DNA of 64,000 bases. Source: an uncultured Bacilli bacterium (lineage in GTDB: Bacteria; Bacillota_I; Bacilli_A; RF39; UBA660). The DNA is taken from contig CAKPSB010000001.1 of the NCBI GenBank assembly GCA_934183155.1, forward strand, positions 124,001 through 188,000, given 5' to 3'. The first letter of the stretch is position 1. Every line of letters begins with the position of its first letter. Below are positions 1 through 8,289 of this stretch, in pieces. The notes below the pieces were generated by a model. The model saw nothing but the letters and a program-made list of their open reading frames with translations, did not search any database and was not told the origin of the DNA. Both the position numbers and the translations under genes were made by a program.

Positions 1-372
1 AACATTTATGAAGCTTCTAGAAAAGCTATGATAATTGCCATCAAAAAAGTGCAAAAACAAATTCCTCTAGAGTACGTCTTATCAGATGCCATGCCCATAA
101 ATATGGATGTTGAAGTAATGCCCATAATCAAAGGAGACGCTAAAAGTTATAGCATTGCTGCAGCTAGCGTGATAGCTAAAGTAACCCGTGATCGAATACT
201 CTATGAAGCAGATAAAAAGCATCCAGAATATGGTTTTAAAAATCACAAAGGTTATCCTACTAAGAAACACCTAGAAGCTATAAATAAATATGGCCTTATT
301 GATGGATATCGTAAAACATATGGGCCAATAAAAAATTATCTCGAAACAGGAAAATGCGAAAGGAAAAAATAG
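1..372 (+). CDS. rnhB: Ribonuclease HII, C-terminal part (5' end outside window)
   Basis: RNase HII cleaves the RNA strand of RNA-DNA hybrids and removes misincorporated ribonucleotides. The reading frame is open from base 1, so the gene enters from outside; the ATG at 28 is internal. The visible part matches the C-terminal half of the family: IIKGDAKSYSIAAASVIAKV followed by TRDR, YGFKNHKGYPTKKH and a LIDGYRKTYGPI tail. The first catalytic acidic residues lie upstream and cannot be checked. The small ORF at 374 begins one base after the stop, so the two are probably co-transcribed. Identity is confident; completeness is unknown. Confidence 0.93.
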   Translation, partial: NIYEASRKAMIIAIKKVQKQIPLEYVLSDAMPINMDVEVMPIIKGDAKSYSIAAASVIAKVTRDRILYEADKKHPEYGFKNHKGYPTKKHLEAINKYGLIDGYRKTYGPIKNYLETGKCERKK

Positions 373-373
373 T

Positions 374-565
374 ATGATAATAAATCAAATAAATAAAAAT
401 GATATATTAAAGGGAACTGTGAAAAGAGGACTTAATCAAGACCCGATGGAACTTAGAGCAAAACTTCATCCAATCAAAATAAAACCAGACGAAAAAAAAT
501 TGCCAGTTAATAATAATCCAAGAAAACTAAGCGAAACATATGTAGCTTTTAAAAGATTAAAATGA
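374..565 (+). CDS. Small hypothetical protein, 63 aa
   Basis: Not recognised. It is a basic, Lys/Asn/Pro-rich protein without membrane segment or cysteine, and its middle has a PMELRAKLHPIKI stretch. It starts one base after the rnhB stop, with a purine-rich AAAGGA-like site inside the end of rnhB. Its stop overlaps the ATG of the next gene (ATGA at 562-565). This tight packing is the main support that it is translated, possibly coupled to the downstream hydrolase. No function is assigned. Confidence 0.6.
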   Translation: MIINQINKNDILKGTVKRGLNQDPMELRAKLHPIKIKPDEKKLPVNNNPRKLSETYVAFKRLK

Positions 566-1077
566 AAATAGTAGCATTACCACTAGGTTACCTAAAAGCA
601 AATTGTTATATTCTAGAAAAAAATAATGAAGTAATTATTATAGACCCAGCTGATGACTACGAGACAATTAAAAAACAAATAAACAACAAAAAAATAGTTA
701 AAGTCTTAATTACTCATTATCATCAAGATCATATTGGAGCATTAAAATATTTTGATAAATCGTTGATTTTAACAAATCCAAAAGAAAAAAATTATAAAAT
801 AAACAATTTTGAATTTAAAATAATTTTTACTAAAGGACATACAACTGATAGTGTAACCTATTATTTTGAAAAAGAAAAATGCATGTTTACTGGCGATTTT
901 TTATTTAAGCAAACAGTAGGTAGAACAGATTTACCAACTGGCAGTCAAAAAGAAATGGAAAACAGTTTAAAAAAAATAAAAGATTATCCAGATGATATTA
1001 TAATATATCCAGGTCATGGACAAAAAACAAATTTAAAATATGAAAAAAAGAATAATTATTTTTTAAGGAGGCTTTAA
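562..1077 (+). CDS. MBL-fold metallo-hydrolase (glyoxalase II-like)
   Basis: Metallo-beta-lactamase-fold hydrolase of the short YcbL/glyoxalase II-like type. Metal-binding motifs are in order: THYHQDHIG (HxHxDH), GHTTDS, TGDFLF and YPGHG near the C-terminus. At 171 aa it is shorter than true hydroxyacylglutathione hydrolases (about 250 aa) and lacks their C-terminal substrate domain. Family members hydrolyse thioesters or similar bonds in the cytoplasm; the substrate here is unknown. The start overlaps the preceding stop, and the Shine-Dalgarno site for the next gene (AAGGAGG) lies in its last codons, so it sits inside an operon. Confidence 0.85.
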   Translation: MKIVALPLGYLKANCYILEKNNEVIIIDPADDYETIKKQINNKKIVKVLITHYHQDHIGALKYFDKSLILTNPKEKNYKINNFEFKIIFTKGHTTDSVTYYFEKEKCMFTGDFLFKQTVGRTDLPTGSQKEMENSLKKIKDYPDDIIIYPGHGQKTNLKYEKKNNYFLRRL

Positions 1078-1078
1078 A

Positions 1079-1756
1079 ATGTTTGAAGGAACGGGACAAT
1101 ATTTTTTAATACTTTTTATAATTTATATAGTTGTATTTTTAACAGTAAAAATATGTTTAGGAAAAATATTTGAAGATATGGGCATAGCTTCATATAAAGC
1201 TTATATACCATTTTATAATCGTATATTATTAATAAATAAATTAGATATAAAAAAATCACTGTTTTATAAGACTTTAATACCATTTGCTAATTTATATTAT
1301 TATAATATTATAATAGCAGAACTTTTAAAAGCGTATAAATTAAATCCAAAAGATTCCACATTATTTATTTTAATACCAATGTATAAATTTCCGGAGTTAA
1401 TTTTTAAAAAACCAAAATTCATGCTTCATATGTATGATGACACCGAAGAATTTATCAGCAACGAAAATGTTTTATTTACCCCAGAAAAAACCGTTATCGA
1501 CCCAGAGGTGTACAATCAAGATTTAAACACCATAAAAGAAGAAAATATATATCAAAATAATGAAAATGTTTTTACTAATCAAAGCATGCAACCAGATGAA
1601 AGACATGAAACAATAATTGAAGCTAAAGAAGAAAAAAAGGAAGAAGAAAAGCCAATAATAATAGATGACAGCAAACCAAGGGTATGCCCAAAATGTGGAA
1701 CAAAATTAGCCCCAACTGCTACTATATGTTTTCTTTGCGGTACAAAATTAGATTAA
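1079..1756 (+). CDS. Membrane protein with C-terminal zinc ribbon (DUF5684-like)
   Basis: 225 aa. Residues 5-27 form a hydrophobic segment, followed by an amphipathic part with ASYKAYIPFYNRILL, resembling DUF5684-type small membrane proteins ('working at a fixed membrane scaffold' families), then a second hydrophobic stretch near 88-105. A polar, Glu-rich linker (about 110-200) leads to a C-terminal zinc ribbon with two CxxC pairs: CPKCGTKL and CFLCGTKLD. No enzyme motif is visible. It is the last gene of the rnhB cluster, two bases after the MBL gene, with the AAGGAGG site located in that gene. Function unknown; the family assignment is from pattern memory. Confidence 0.6.
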   Translation: MFEGTGQYFLILFIIYIVVFLTVKICLGKIFEDMGIASYKAYIPFYNRILLINKLDIKKSLFYKTLIPFANLYYYNIIIAELLKAYKLNPKDSTLFILIPMYKFPELIFKKPKFMLHMYDDTEEFISNENVLFTPEKTVIDPEVYNQDLNTIKEENIYQNNENVFTNQSMQPDERHETIIEAKEEKKEEEKPIIIDDSKPRVCPKCGTKLAPTATICFLCGTKLD

Positions 1757-1760
1757 AACA

Positions 1761-1789
1761 TTGAAATGAAAAAGAAAAACGTGTATAAT
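1761..1789 (+). promoter_or_regulatory. Sigma-A-type promoter of the valS T-box transcript
   Basis: TTGAAA at 1761-1766, a 17-base spacer and a perfect TATAAT at 1784-1789. It is placed directly before the T-box leader and after the stop of the preceding operon, as expected for an independently transcribed tRNA synthetase gene. Confidence 0.75.
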
Positions 1790-1790
1790 T

Positions 1791-2012
1791 AGAGCAAAGC
1801 CAAGACCAAGAGGAGTAAATGTTATTATAATTAAAGAAAGCTAGTGGTTGATGTAAACTAGTATTAAAATAATGTTGAAGGTAGCTTGTGAGCTAATTTT
1901 TTGAAAAAAGTAGGAAAATTCGTTTAAGGTGCGTTAAGCCTATTAAGGTAAGAAAACTTATAAATTAAGGTGGTACCACGTTTTAAAACGTCCTTATATA
2001 GGACGTTTTTTT
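1791..2012 (+). promoter_or_regulatory. T-box riboswitch leader (valine tRNA-sensing, by context)
   Basis: The leader carries the T-box core AAGGTGGTACCACG at 1967-1980, whose TGGT pairs with the acceptor end of uncharged tRNA in the antiterminator. It is followed at once by a strong terminator (1985-2012). A Stem I-like region with GAGGAGTAAA lies near 1810. Uncharged tRNA would favour the antiterminator and let transcription enter valS. Specificity for tRNA-Val is inferred from the downstream gene. GTA at 1881-1883 or GTT at 1874-1876 are possible specifier codons, but the folding was not computed. Confidence 0.9.
1985..2012 (+). terminator. T-box regulatory terminator
   Basis: Perfect 9-bp stem (AAAACGTCC at 1985-1993 with GGACGTTTT at 2001-2009), a 7-base loop and a run of T. 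It competes with the antiterminator made by the T-box core just upstream. Confidence 0.9.
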
Positions 2013-2032
2013 GTATGAAAGAGGATGATAAC

Positions 2033-4549
2033 ATGTTAGATAAAAAATATAGTCATGAAAAAGTAGAACAAAACAAATATGAAAATTGGATAAAAAAAGG
2101 TTATTTCAAAAGTGGAGATGAAACAAAAAAACCATATTGTATAATTTTACCCCCACCAAACGTTACTGGAAAACTTCACTTAGGTCACGCTTGGGATGTT
2201 TCATTACAAGATATTATTATTAGATATAAAAAAATGGAAGGTTACGATTGCCTATGGCTACCAGGAATGGATCATGCGGCCATCGCTACTGAAGCTAAAG
2301 TTGTCAAAAAATTAAAAGATGAAGGTAAAGATAAATACAAAATAGGTAGAGATAAATTCCTAGAGGAGTGCTGGGACTGGACCCACAAACATGCTGACAT
2401 AATAAGAAGTCAGTGGGCAAAGCTAGGTATTGCCTTAGACTATTCAAAAGAAAGATTTACCTTAGACAAAACAATTGAAAATGCCGTTAAAACAGTATTT
2501 GTTGATTATTATAATAAAGGCTTAATTTATCGAGGCGAAAAAATAATTAACTGGGATCCCGTTGCCAAAACGGCCCTTTCAAATGAAGAAGTAATTTATT
2601 CAGAAGAAAAAAGTGCATTTTATCACTTGAAATATAAATTAGTTAATTCCAATGAGTATATCGATGTTGCCACAACAAGACCAGAAACATTATTTGGAGA
2701 TACAGCTGTAGCCGTTAATAAAGACGATGAAAGATATAAAAAATACATTGGTCAAGAAGTAATACTACCAATTGTTGGAAGAAAAATACCAATTATTGCC
2801 GACCAGCACGCTGATATGACCAAAGGAACAGGTGCCGTTAAAATAACTCCAGCTTCTGATCCAAATGACTTTGAAGTGGGACTTAGGCATAATTTAAAAC
2901 GCATAAATATCATGACAGATGATGCTAAAATGAATGAAAACTGTGGCAAATATCAAGGATTAACAAGAGAAAAATGCCGCGGAAAAGTTATTCAAGAATT
3001 AGAAAAGTCAAATTTATTACTTAAAGTTGAACCAATAACCCATGAAGTAGGACATTCCGAAAGAACGGGGGCTATGGTTGAACCAATGATAAAAAAACAA
3101 TGGTTTGTAAAAATGCGACCACTTGCTGATCAAGTCCTTACAAATCAAAAAAATAGTAAAACAAAAGTACATTTTGTACCATCAAGTTATGAAAAAACCA
3201 TGAATCATTGGATGGAAATAACTTATGACTGGTGTATATCAAGACAACTATGGTGGGGACATAGAATACCAGCATGGTATAAAGGTGATAAAATATATGT
3301 TGGCATGGAAAAGCCAAAAGAAGACGGTTGGATTCAAGATGAAGACGTTCTTGACACTTGGTTTTCATCAGCACTATGGCCATTTGCCACTTTAGGTTGG
3401 CCAGAAAACACCAAAATGTTAGAAAGATATTATCCAAACAATTGTCTAGTAACTGGTTATGATATTATCCCATTTTGGGTTAATAGAATGACTTTTCAAG
3501 GAGAACAATTATTAAACAAAAGACCATTTGAGTATTGTTTAATTCATGGATTAATAAGAGATAAACAAGGCAGAAAATTCAGCAAAAGTCTAGGAAATGG
3601 TATTGATCCTTTTGACATGATTGAAAAATATGGCGCAGATTCTCTAAGATATTATCTCGCCACCGACGTTGCTTCAGGCAAAGATATGCGATTTGATGAA
3701 GAAAAAATCAAAGCAACTTGGAATTACATCAACAAGATATGGAATGCCTCTAGATTCGTTTTGGCTAATATTGAAGATTTAAAAGAAATAAAATTAGAAA
3801 ACTTAAAAGATGAAGACAAATGGATTTTAACAAAATATGAAAACACCATAAAAACAGTAAAAAAATTCATGGACAAATTTCAATTTAACAACGCATCAAA
3901 TGCCATATATAACTTTACATGGAATTACTTCTGTGATTATTACATTGAAATGTCAAAGTATTATAAAAGTCAAGAAACAAATTCTGTTTTATGTTATGTT
4001 CTAACAGGAATATTAAAATTGCTTCACCCATTTATGCCATATGTAACTGAAGAGGTATATCAAATGTTACCAATTAAGGAAGCAGAATCAATAATGATTT
4101 CTAAATACCCTAAATATACTTCAAAATATGTTTTTGAAAAAGAAGAAAAAATAATAGATGACAAAATAGAATTTATAAAAAACTTTAGAAATATTAAAGC
4201 TCAAAATAATATAACTAAAGATTTAAAAGTTCAATTCAACAAAAAAGATTCTCTAATTATAAAAATGCTAAAATTAGAAAACAACTTAATAGATAAACCA
4301 TTAAAAATAAAATCATATCAAGTGTTCTCTCAAAATATAAAAGCTACAATTTTCTTTGAAAAAGAAGAAACAAATGAAGATAAAAAAATAAAAAGTCTTC
4401 AAATAGAAACGTTAAAGCAAAGCATTCAAAGAAGAGAAAAATTACTTTCAAACGAAAATTATATAAACAAAGCTCCAAAGCACATAGTTGACTTGGACAA
4501 ACAAAAGTTAGAAGAAGAAAAGAAAAAATTAGCAGAATTATTAAAATAA
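2033..4549 (+). CDS. valS: Valine--tRNA ligase
   Basis: Class I aminoacyl-tRNA synthetase that charges tRNA-Val with valine. The ATP-binding HIGH motif is HLGH in PPNVTGKLHLGH (residues about 49-52) and the KMSKS loop reads KFSKS (515-519). The editing domain lies between them (TTRPETLFGDTAVAV, then GTGAVKITPASDPNDFEVG). An anticodon-binding domain and a short Lys/Glu-rich C-terminal coiled coil follow. 838 aa is slightly short for the family (about 880). The ATG at 2033 is chosen because AAAGAGG lies 8 bases upstream; in-frame starts at 1970 and 2015 fall in or just after the T-box terminator. Expression is under the T-box. Confidence 0.97.
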   Translation: MLDKKYSHEKVEQNKYENWIKKGYFKSGDETKKPYCIILPPPNVTGKLHLGHAWDVSLQDIIIRYKKMEGYDCLWLPGMDHAAIATEAKVVKKLKDEGKDKYKIGRDKFLEECWDWTHKHADIIRSQWAKLGIALDYSKERFTLDKTIENAVKTVFVDYYNKGLIYRGEKIINWDPVAKTALSNEEVIYSEEKSAFYHLKYKLVNSNEYIDVATTRPETLFGDTAVAVNKDDERYKKYIGQEVILPIVGRKIPIIADQHADMTKGTGAVKITPASDPNDFEVGLRHNLKRINIMTDDAKMNENCGKYQGLTREKCRGKVIQELEKSNLLLKVEPITHEVGHSERTGAMVEPMIKKQWFVKMRPLADQVLTNQKNSKTKVHFVPSSYEKTMNHWMEITYDWCISRQLWWGHRIPAWYKGDKIYVGMEKPKEDGWIQDEDVLDTWFSSALWPFATLGWPENTKMLERYYPNNCLVTGYDIIPFWVNRMTFQGEQLLNKRPFEYCLIHGLIRDKQGRKFSKSLGNGIDPFDMIEKYGADSLRYYLATDVASGKDMRFDEEKIKATWNYINKIWNASRFVLANIEDLKEIKLENLKDEDKWILTKYENTIKTVKKFMDKFQFNNASNAIYNFTWNYFCDYYIEMSKYYKSQETNSVLCYVLTGILKLLHPFMPYVTEEVYQMLPIKEAESIMISKYPKYTSKYVFEKEEKIIDDKIEFIKNFRNIKAQNNITKDLKVQFNKKDSLIIKMLKLENNLIDKPLKIKSYQVFSQNIKATIFFEKEETNEDKKIKSLQIETLKQSIQRREKLLSNENYINKAPKHIVDLDKQKLEEEKKKLAELLK

Positions 4550-4550
4550 C

Positions 4551-4584
4551 TTTACACAATCATTTTGTAAAACTATTGTGTAAA
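4551..4584. other. Perfect 10-bp inverted repeat between valS and pilin gene
   Basis: TTTACACAAT (4551-4560) and ATTGTGTAAA (4575-4584) flank a 14-base loop two bases after the valS stop. No T-run follows on the plus strand, so it is a weak terminator candidate; it could also be an operator for the pilin gene at 4635. A TGCTATTAT extended -10 follows at about 4596-4604. Confidence 0.45.
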
Positions 4585-4634
4585 CAAAAAAAATATGCTA
4601 TTATTTAATTAAGATAAGCGAGGAGGTGAAATAG

Positions 4635-5108
4635 ATGAGAAAAAGTTCAAAAGGTTTTACGTTAATCGAATTATTGGCTGTAATCGTTATCTTAGCTATT
4701 ATCGCCTTAATTACAACTCCAGTAATATTAAATGTAATTGAAGAATCAAGATTAAATTCAGCTAAAGATAAAGCGTGGGGAACAATAGACGCGGTTAGAG
4801 TAGCTTATGCAACTGCCCAAACAGGTGAACAAGAAATTGCTATACCATATACAGTTAATTTCGCAAAAGCACCAGGCTCAACAACAGCTACCAATATTGG
4901 TTATGGAAAAATCAACGACACTGAAATTAAAGTTAGTGGAGAAAAACCAACAGCTGGAACTGTAAACCTAGCTGCAGACGGTACAATTACTGCTACAAGC
5001 TTAAAATTTGGTAATTATTACTGTTCTACAATTGATGGTAAACAAGGTAGCATTAACGCAAATAAAATGTACTGTTCAAGAACGGCAACAGATGTTGAGC
5101 CAAAGTAA
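4635..5108 (+). CDS. Prepilin-type N-terminal methylation-motif protein (pilin/pseudopilin)
   Basis: 157 aa. The N-terminus MRKSSKG / FTLIELLAVIVIL is a classic type IV prepilin signal: a short basic leader ending in Gly7, Phe at the new +1, Glu at +5 and a long hydrophobic helix. Processing by a prepilin peptidase is expected but no such gene is in the window. The rest is a small extracytoplasmic domain with two late cysteines (YYCSTIDG, MYCSRT) that could form a disulfide, as in pilin D-regions. A strong GAGGAGGTG site precedes the start. It is monocistronic or paired with the next gene, with a hairpin terminator at 5107 between them. Confidence 0.88.
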   Translation: MRKSSKGFTLIELLAVIVILAIIALITTPVILNVIEESRLNSAKDKAWGTIDAVRVAYATAQTGEQEIAIPYTVNFAKAPGSTTATNIGYGKINDTEIKVSGEKPTAGTVNLAADGTITATSLKFGNYYCSTIDGKQGSINANKMYCSRTATDVEPK

Positions 5109-5129
5109 GAAAGTGAAAACTTTCTTTTT
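5107..5129 (+). terminator. Rho-independent terminator after pilin gene
   Basis: AAGAAAGT-GAAA-ACTTTCTT hairpin with a GAAA tetraloop, running into TTTTT and beginning in the stop codon of the pilin gene. Confidence 0.75.
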
Positions 5130-5184
5130 GTATTGTTCAAAAATAATTAATGTGTTATTATTATAATAGTAAGGGGGTAATGTT

Positions 5185-5634
5185 ATGGGGGCTGTAAAAG
5201 AAGCAAATGAAGACACTAATAGAATAAAAAATATTGAGTATGCATTAGTTATAACAACTCTTTTTGTGATATTAATAATCCTTACCCCATCATTAATCAA
5301 ACTAATTGATGCAACAATGTATAATTCCGCTAAATTAAACACCGAAGGATCAATTCAAACAGCCAAAGATATATACACTTCAATCAATTTAACAGATGAA
5401 TTAGGACTTCCATTCACTATAAAATATACAAATGGTAAATATATTTTATATGAAAATGGTGAAAAATATACCCCACTTAAATCAGTTAAGATAGAGGTCA
5501 AAGGTAAACAAGCATCAAGTGGAAAAATTATTATAAATACAGATGGACAAGTAGAGGTAAAAAACTTAAAATTTGGTTTATATGTCTGTAATCAAAAACC
5601 GAGTCAGACATTAGATTGTAAATTCAAATGGTAG
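5185..5634 (+). CDS. Pilin-like protein lacking the prepilin cleavage motif
   Basis: 149 aa. The layout copies the preceding pilin: an N-terminal hydrophobic helix (about residues 20-42, ALVITTLFVILIILTPSLIK), then NSAKLNTEGSIQTAKDIY, then a C-terminal GKIIINTDGQVEVKNLKFG segment with a YVC. This matches the upstream protein's NSAKDKAWGTIDAV and DGTITATSLKFGNYYC. However, the GFTLIE cleavage/methylation motif is missing and is replaced by a 17-residue polar N-terminus. It is therefore either a diverged accessory subunit kept as a membrane-anchored protein or a decaying paralogue. The frame is intact and AAGGGGG precedes the ATG. Confidence 0.65.
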   Translation: MGAVKEANEDTNRIKNIEYALVITTLFVILIILTPSLIKLIDATMYNSAKLNTEGSIQTAKDIYTSINLTDELGLPFTIKYTNGKYILYENGEKYTPLKSVKIEVKGKQASSGKIIINTDGQVEVKNLKFGLYVCNQKPSQTLDCKFKW

Positions 5635-5676
5635 CTTATTACCTTTTTTTTTGATATAATTGAAGCGGTGATATAC

Positions 5677-7479
5677 ATGAAAAAAGAAAACATTAGAAAT
5701 TTTTCTATAATTGCTCACATAGATCATGGTAAAAGTACTATTGCCGATAGAATATTAGAATTAACGGGAGCTATTACGGACAGAGAAAAGCAAAATCAAC
5801 TATTAGATAATATGGACATTGAACGAGAAAGAGGCATAACAATAAAATTAAATGCCGTGCAACTTCATTATAACTATAAAAGCCAAGATTACATTATGCA
5901 TCTAATTGACACACCAGGTCATGTTGATTTTTCATATGAAGTATCTAGAAGTTTAGCGGCTTGTGAAGGTGCTGTTTTAGTTGTTGATGCAGCCCAAGGA
6001 ATAGAAGCCCAAACCCTAGCCAATGTTTATCTAGCTTTAGAAAACGATTTAACTATTATACCAGTAATTAATAAAATAGATTTGCCCAACGCTGATATTC
6101 CTAAAGTAAAAAAAGAATTAATTGAAACACTAGGATTTGATGAAGATGAAATAATTTTAACAAGTGCAAAAACAGGTGAAGGAATAAAACAATTAGTTGA
6201 AGCCATAATTGAAAAAATTCCAGCTCCAACTGGAAGCAGTAATGATAAACTAAAAGCTTTAGTCTTTGATAGTCATTTTGACCCATATAAAGGAGTCGTA
6301 GCTTTAATTAGAGTAAAAAACGGCAAAATAAATGTCAAAGATAAAATAAAATTTATGAAAACATCCGCAACTTATGAAGTGACTGAACTAGGCGTTTCTA
6401 CACCGCACCTTAAGCAAGAAAAAACCTTATATTGTGGTGAAGTTGGTTACTTGTGTGCTAGCATAAAAAGTATTAGCGACATAAAAGTAGGTGATACTAT
6501 AACTTTAGAAAGTAACCCAGCGGATATAGCATTACCCGGTTACAAACAAATGAAGCCCATGGTTTTTTGCGGATTATATCCAGTTGAAACAAATAAATAT
6601 CCAGAATTGAGAGAAGCTTTAGAAAAATTAAAATTAAATGATGCAGCTTTAGAATTTGAACCAGAAACATCAAAAGCATTAGGATTTGGTTTCAGATGTG
6701 GTTTTTTAGGACTACTTCACATGGAAATTATAGAAGAAAGATTACAACGTGAATTTAATTTAGATCATATTGCCACTTCACCTTCAGTAATTTATAGAAT
6801 AACTAAAACTGATAATGAAGTAATTTATATTGATTCACCAGCAAAAATGCCAGATAGACAAAGTATAAAAACAATAGAAGAACCATATATAAAAACCAAT
6901 ATATATGTTCCAAGCATGTATATAGGTGCAGTTATGGAATTATGTCAAAATAAAAGAGGTACTTATATAAATATGGAATACATTAGTGAAACAAGAGTAA
7001 ACATTCACTATGACATCCCACTTTCCGAAATAGTTTACAATTTTTTTGACAAACTAAAAAGTTCAACTAAAGGTTATGCCTCATTTGATTATGAACTCAT
7101 AGGATATAAAGCATCAAATCTTGTAAAGATGGATATATTATTAAATGCTCAACCAGTAGACGCCTTAAGTATAATCGTTCATAAAGATTTTGCCTACAGT
7201 AGGGGTAAAGCAATTGTTGATAAGCTAAAAGAAATAATTCCAAGGCAATTGTTTGAAGTACCAATCCAAGCTGTAATAGGATCAAAAGTAATTTCTAGAG
7301 CCGATATTAAAGCTTTAAGGAAAAACGTTTTAGCCAAATGTTATGGAGGCGACATAACTAGAAAAAGAAAATTATTGGAAAAACAAAAAGAAGGTAAAAA
7401 AAGAATGAAAATGATAGGAAATGTAGAACTTCCAAGTGAAGCCTTTTTAGCAGTCCTATCAATAGATGAGGAGAAATAA
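5677..7479 (+). CDS. lepA: Elongation factor 4 (LepA), ribosome back-translocating GTPase
   Basis: 600 aa, the usual LepA length. G-domain motifs: AHIDHGKST (P-loop), [21 protein letters not shown] and TSAKTGEG. LepA-specific elements follow, including [14 protein letters not shown] and the C-terminal [14 protein letters not shown] with a [13 protein letters not shown] ending. LepA acts on stalled ribosomes and in initiation and assembly. The ATG at 5677 is preferred over the in-frame GTG at 5668, which is part of the GGTGAT ribosome binding site; a TATAAT sits just upstream near 5655. Its 3' end has been copied downstream (7907-7994) by the tandem duplication. Confidence 0.96.
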   Translation: MKKENIRNFSIIAHIDHGKSTIADRILELTGAITDREKQNQLLDNMDIERERGITIKLNAVQLHYNYKSQDYIMHLIDTPGHVDFSYEVSRSLAACEGAVLVVDAAQGIEAQTLANVYLALENDLTIIPVINKIDLPNADIPKVKKELIETLGFDEDEIILTSAKTGEGIKQLVEAIIEKIPAPTGSSNDKLKALVFDSHFDPYKGVVALIRVKNGKINVKDKIKFMKTSATYEVTELGVSTPHLKQEKTLYCGEVGYLCASIKSISDIKVGDTITLESNPADIALPGYKQMKPMVFCGLYPVETNKYPELREALEKLKLNDAALEFEPETSKALGFGFRCGFLGLLHMEIIEERLQREFNLDHIATSPSVIYRITKTDNEVIYIDSPAKMPDRQSIKTIEEPYIKTNIYVPSMYIGAVMELCQNKRGTYINMEYISETRVNIHYDIPLSEIVYNFFDKLKSSTKGYASFDYELIGYKASNLVKMDILLNAQPVDALSIIVHKDFAYSRGKAIVDKLKEIIPRQLFEVPIQAVIGSKVISRADIKALRKNVLAKCYGGDITRKRKLLEKQKEGKKRMKMIGNVELPSEAFLAVLSIDEEK

Positions 7480-7480
7480 T

Positions 7481-7774
7481 ATGGCACAAAAAATTGAAAG
7501 ACCAACTGCCGAAGATGAAATAGAAAAACAAAAAAGGGTAAAGCAGTATTTAGAAGGAAAAATAAAACTAACTGACCTTCATCCATGTGATCTTTCATCA
7601 TTAACTCCACAACAGCTAAATATATCACGTAAGCAATATGAAGACCTCTTCTTTTTTCTGTTTGGGTGTGCATATAGTAAAGATGAAGTGTTTGATTATA
7701 CACTGCCACAGCTATATAAGCTTGTTAAATCAAGGCCACCTCAAAAGCCAAAAGGAAGAAGTAAACACAAATGA
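7481..7774 (+). CDS. Small hypothetical protein, first copy of a tandem duplicated gene
   Basis: 97 aa, basic, not recognised. It contains IERPTAEDEIEKQKRVKQYL, an HPCDLSSLTPQQLNISRK stretch suggestive of a short helix-turn-helix-like helical fold, FGCAYSKDEV and a basic PPQKPKGRSK tail. The fold is speculation. GAGGAG precedes the ATG one base after the lepA stop, and the stop overlaps the ATG of a hemW fragment (ATGA). A second copy at 7996-8289 is about 85% identical (15 differences in 97), and the differences cluster at residues 52-59. The position between lepA and hemW suggests co-expression with translation genes. Confidence 0.75.
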   Translation: MAQKIERPTAEDEIEKQKRVKQYLEGKIKLTDLHPCDLSSLTPQQLNISRKQYEDLFFFLFGCAYSKDEVFDYTLPQLYKLVKSRPPQKPKGRSKHK

Positions 7775-7904
7775 GCGTATATATTCGTATACCTTTTTGT
7801 ACAAACATATGCTCATATTGTGATTTCCGTAAGCTAATAAAAGCTCAAAAATAAGTAGATGATTGCCTAAATGCTTTAGAAGAATAAACAAAAGAAAATT
7901 ATAA
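7771..7904 (+). pseudogene. hemW 5' fragment left by the tandem duplication
   Basis: This stretch matches the first about 134 bases of the intact hemW at 8286, at a constant offset of 515 bp. It still begins with ATG overlapping the upstream stop. It is not functional: the codon for Trp (QKW in the intact gene) is a stop, a second stop follows, and the fourth N-terminal cysteine codon is changed to Arg (CDFR instead of CDFC). It is cut off where the lepA fragment begins. Confidence 0.88.
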
Positions 7905-7906
7905 AA

Positions 7907-7994
7907 AAAGGTAAAAAAGAAGGAAAATGATAGGAAATATAGAACTTCCAAGTGAAGCCTTTTAGCAGTCCTATCAATAGATGAGGAGAAATAA
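7907..7994 (+). pseudogene. lepA 3' fragment left by the tandem duplication
   Basis: It corresponds to the last about 88 bases of lepA (encoding [17 protein letters not shown] and the DEEK end). One T is missing in the TTTTT run of the original, so the frame is broken. It carries along the GAGGAG ribosome binding site that now serves the second small ORF copy. Confidence 0.88.
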
Positions 7995-7995
7995 T

Positions 7996-8289
7996 ATGAC
8001 AAAAAATATTGAAAGACCAACTGCCGAAGATGAAATAGAAAAGCAAAAAAGGGTAAAGCAGTATTTAGAAGGAAAAATAAAAAGAAATGACCTTCATCCA
8101 TGTGACCTTTCATCATTAACTCCACAACAGCTAAATATATCGCGCAAACTTTATAATAAACTACGCTTGCGTTTGTTTGGGTGTGCATATAGTAAAGATG
8201 AAGTAATTGACTATACACTACCGCAGCTATATACGCTTATTAAATCAAGGCCACCTCAAAAGCCAAAAGGAAGAAGTAAACGCAAATGA
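7996..8289 (+). CDS. Small hypothetical protein, second copy
   Basis: 97 aa paralogue of the protein at 7481. Both ends are conserved while residues 52-59 differ sharply (LYNKLRLRL against QYEDLFFFL), and Thr/Lys replaces Ala/Gln near the start. Its ribosome binding site is the copied lepA tail. The stop overlaps the true hemW start by ATGA, the same arrangement as in copy one, so this copy is probably the one translationally coupled to hemW. The function is unknown. Both copies remaining open while the flanking fragments decayed suggests that both are or were recently useful. Confidence 0.75.
   Translation: MTKNIERPTAEDEIEKQKRVKQYLEGKIKRNDLHPCDLSSLTPQQLNISRKLYNKLRLRLFGCAYSKDEVIDYTLPQLYTLIKSRPPQKPKGRSKRK

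Noticed and set aside
1970..2032. Longer N-terminus for valS starting within the T-box
   Set aside because: The extra codons overlap the T-box core and terminator, and the AAAGAGG site fits the ATG at 2033.
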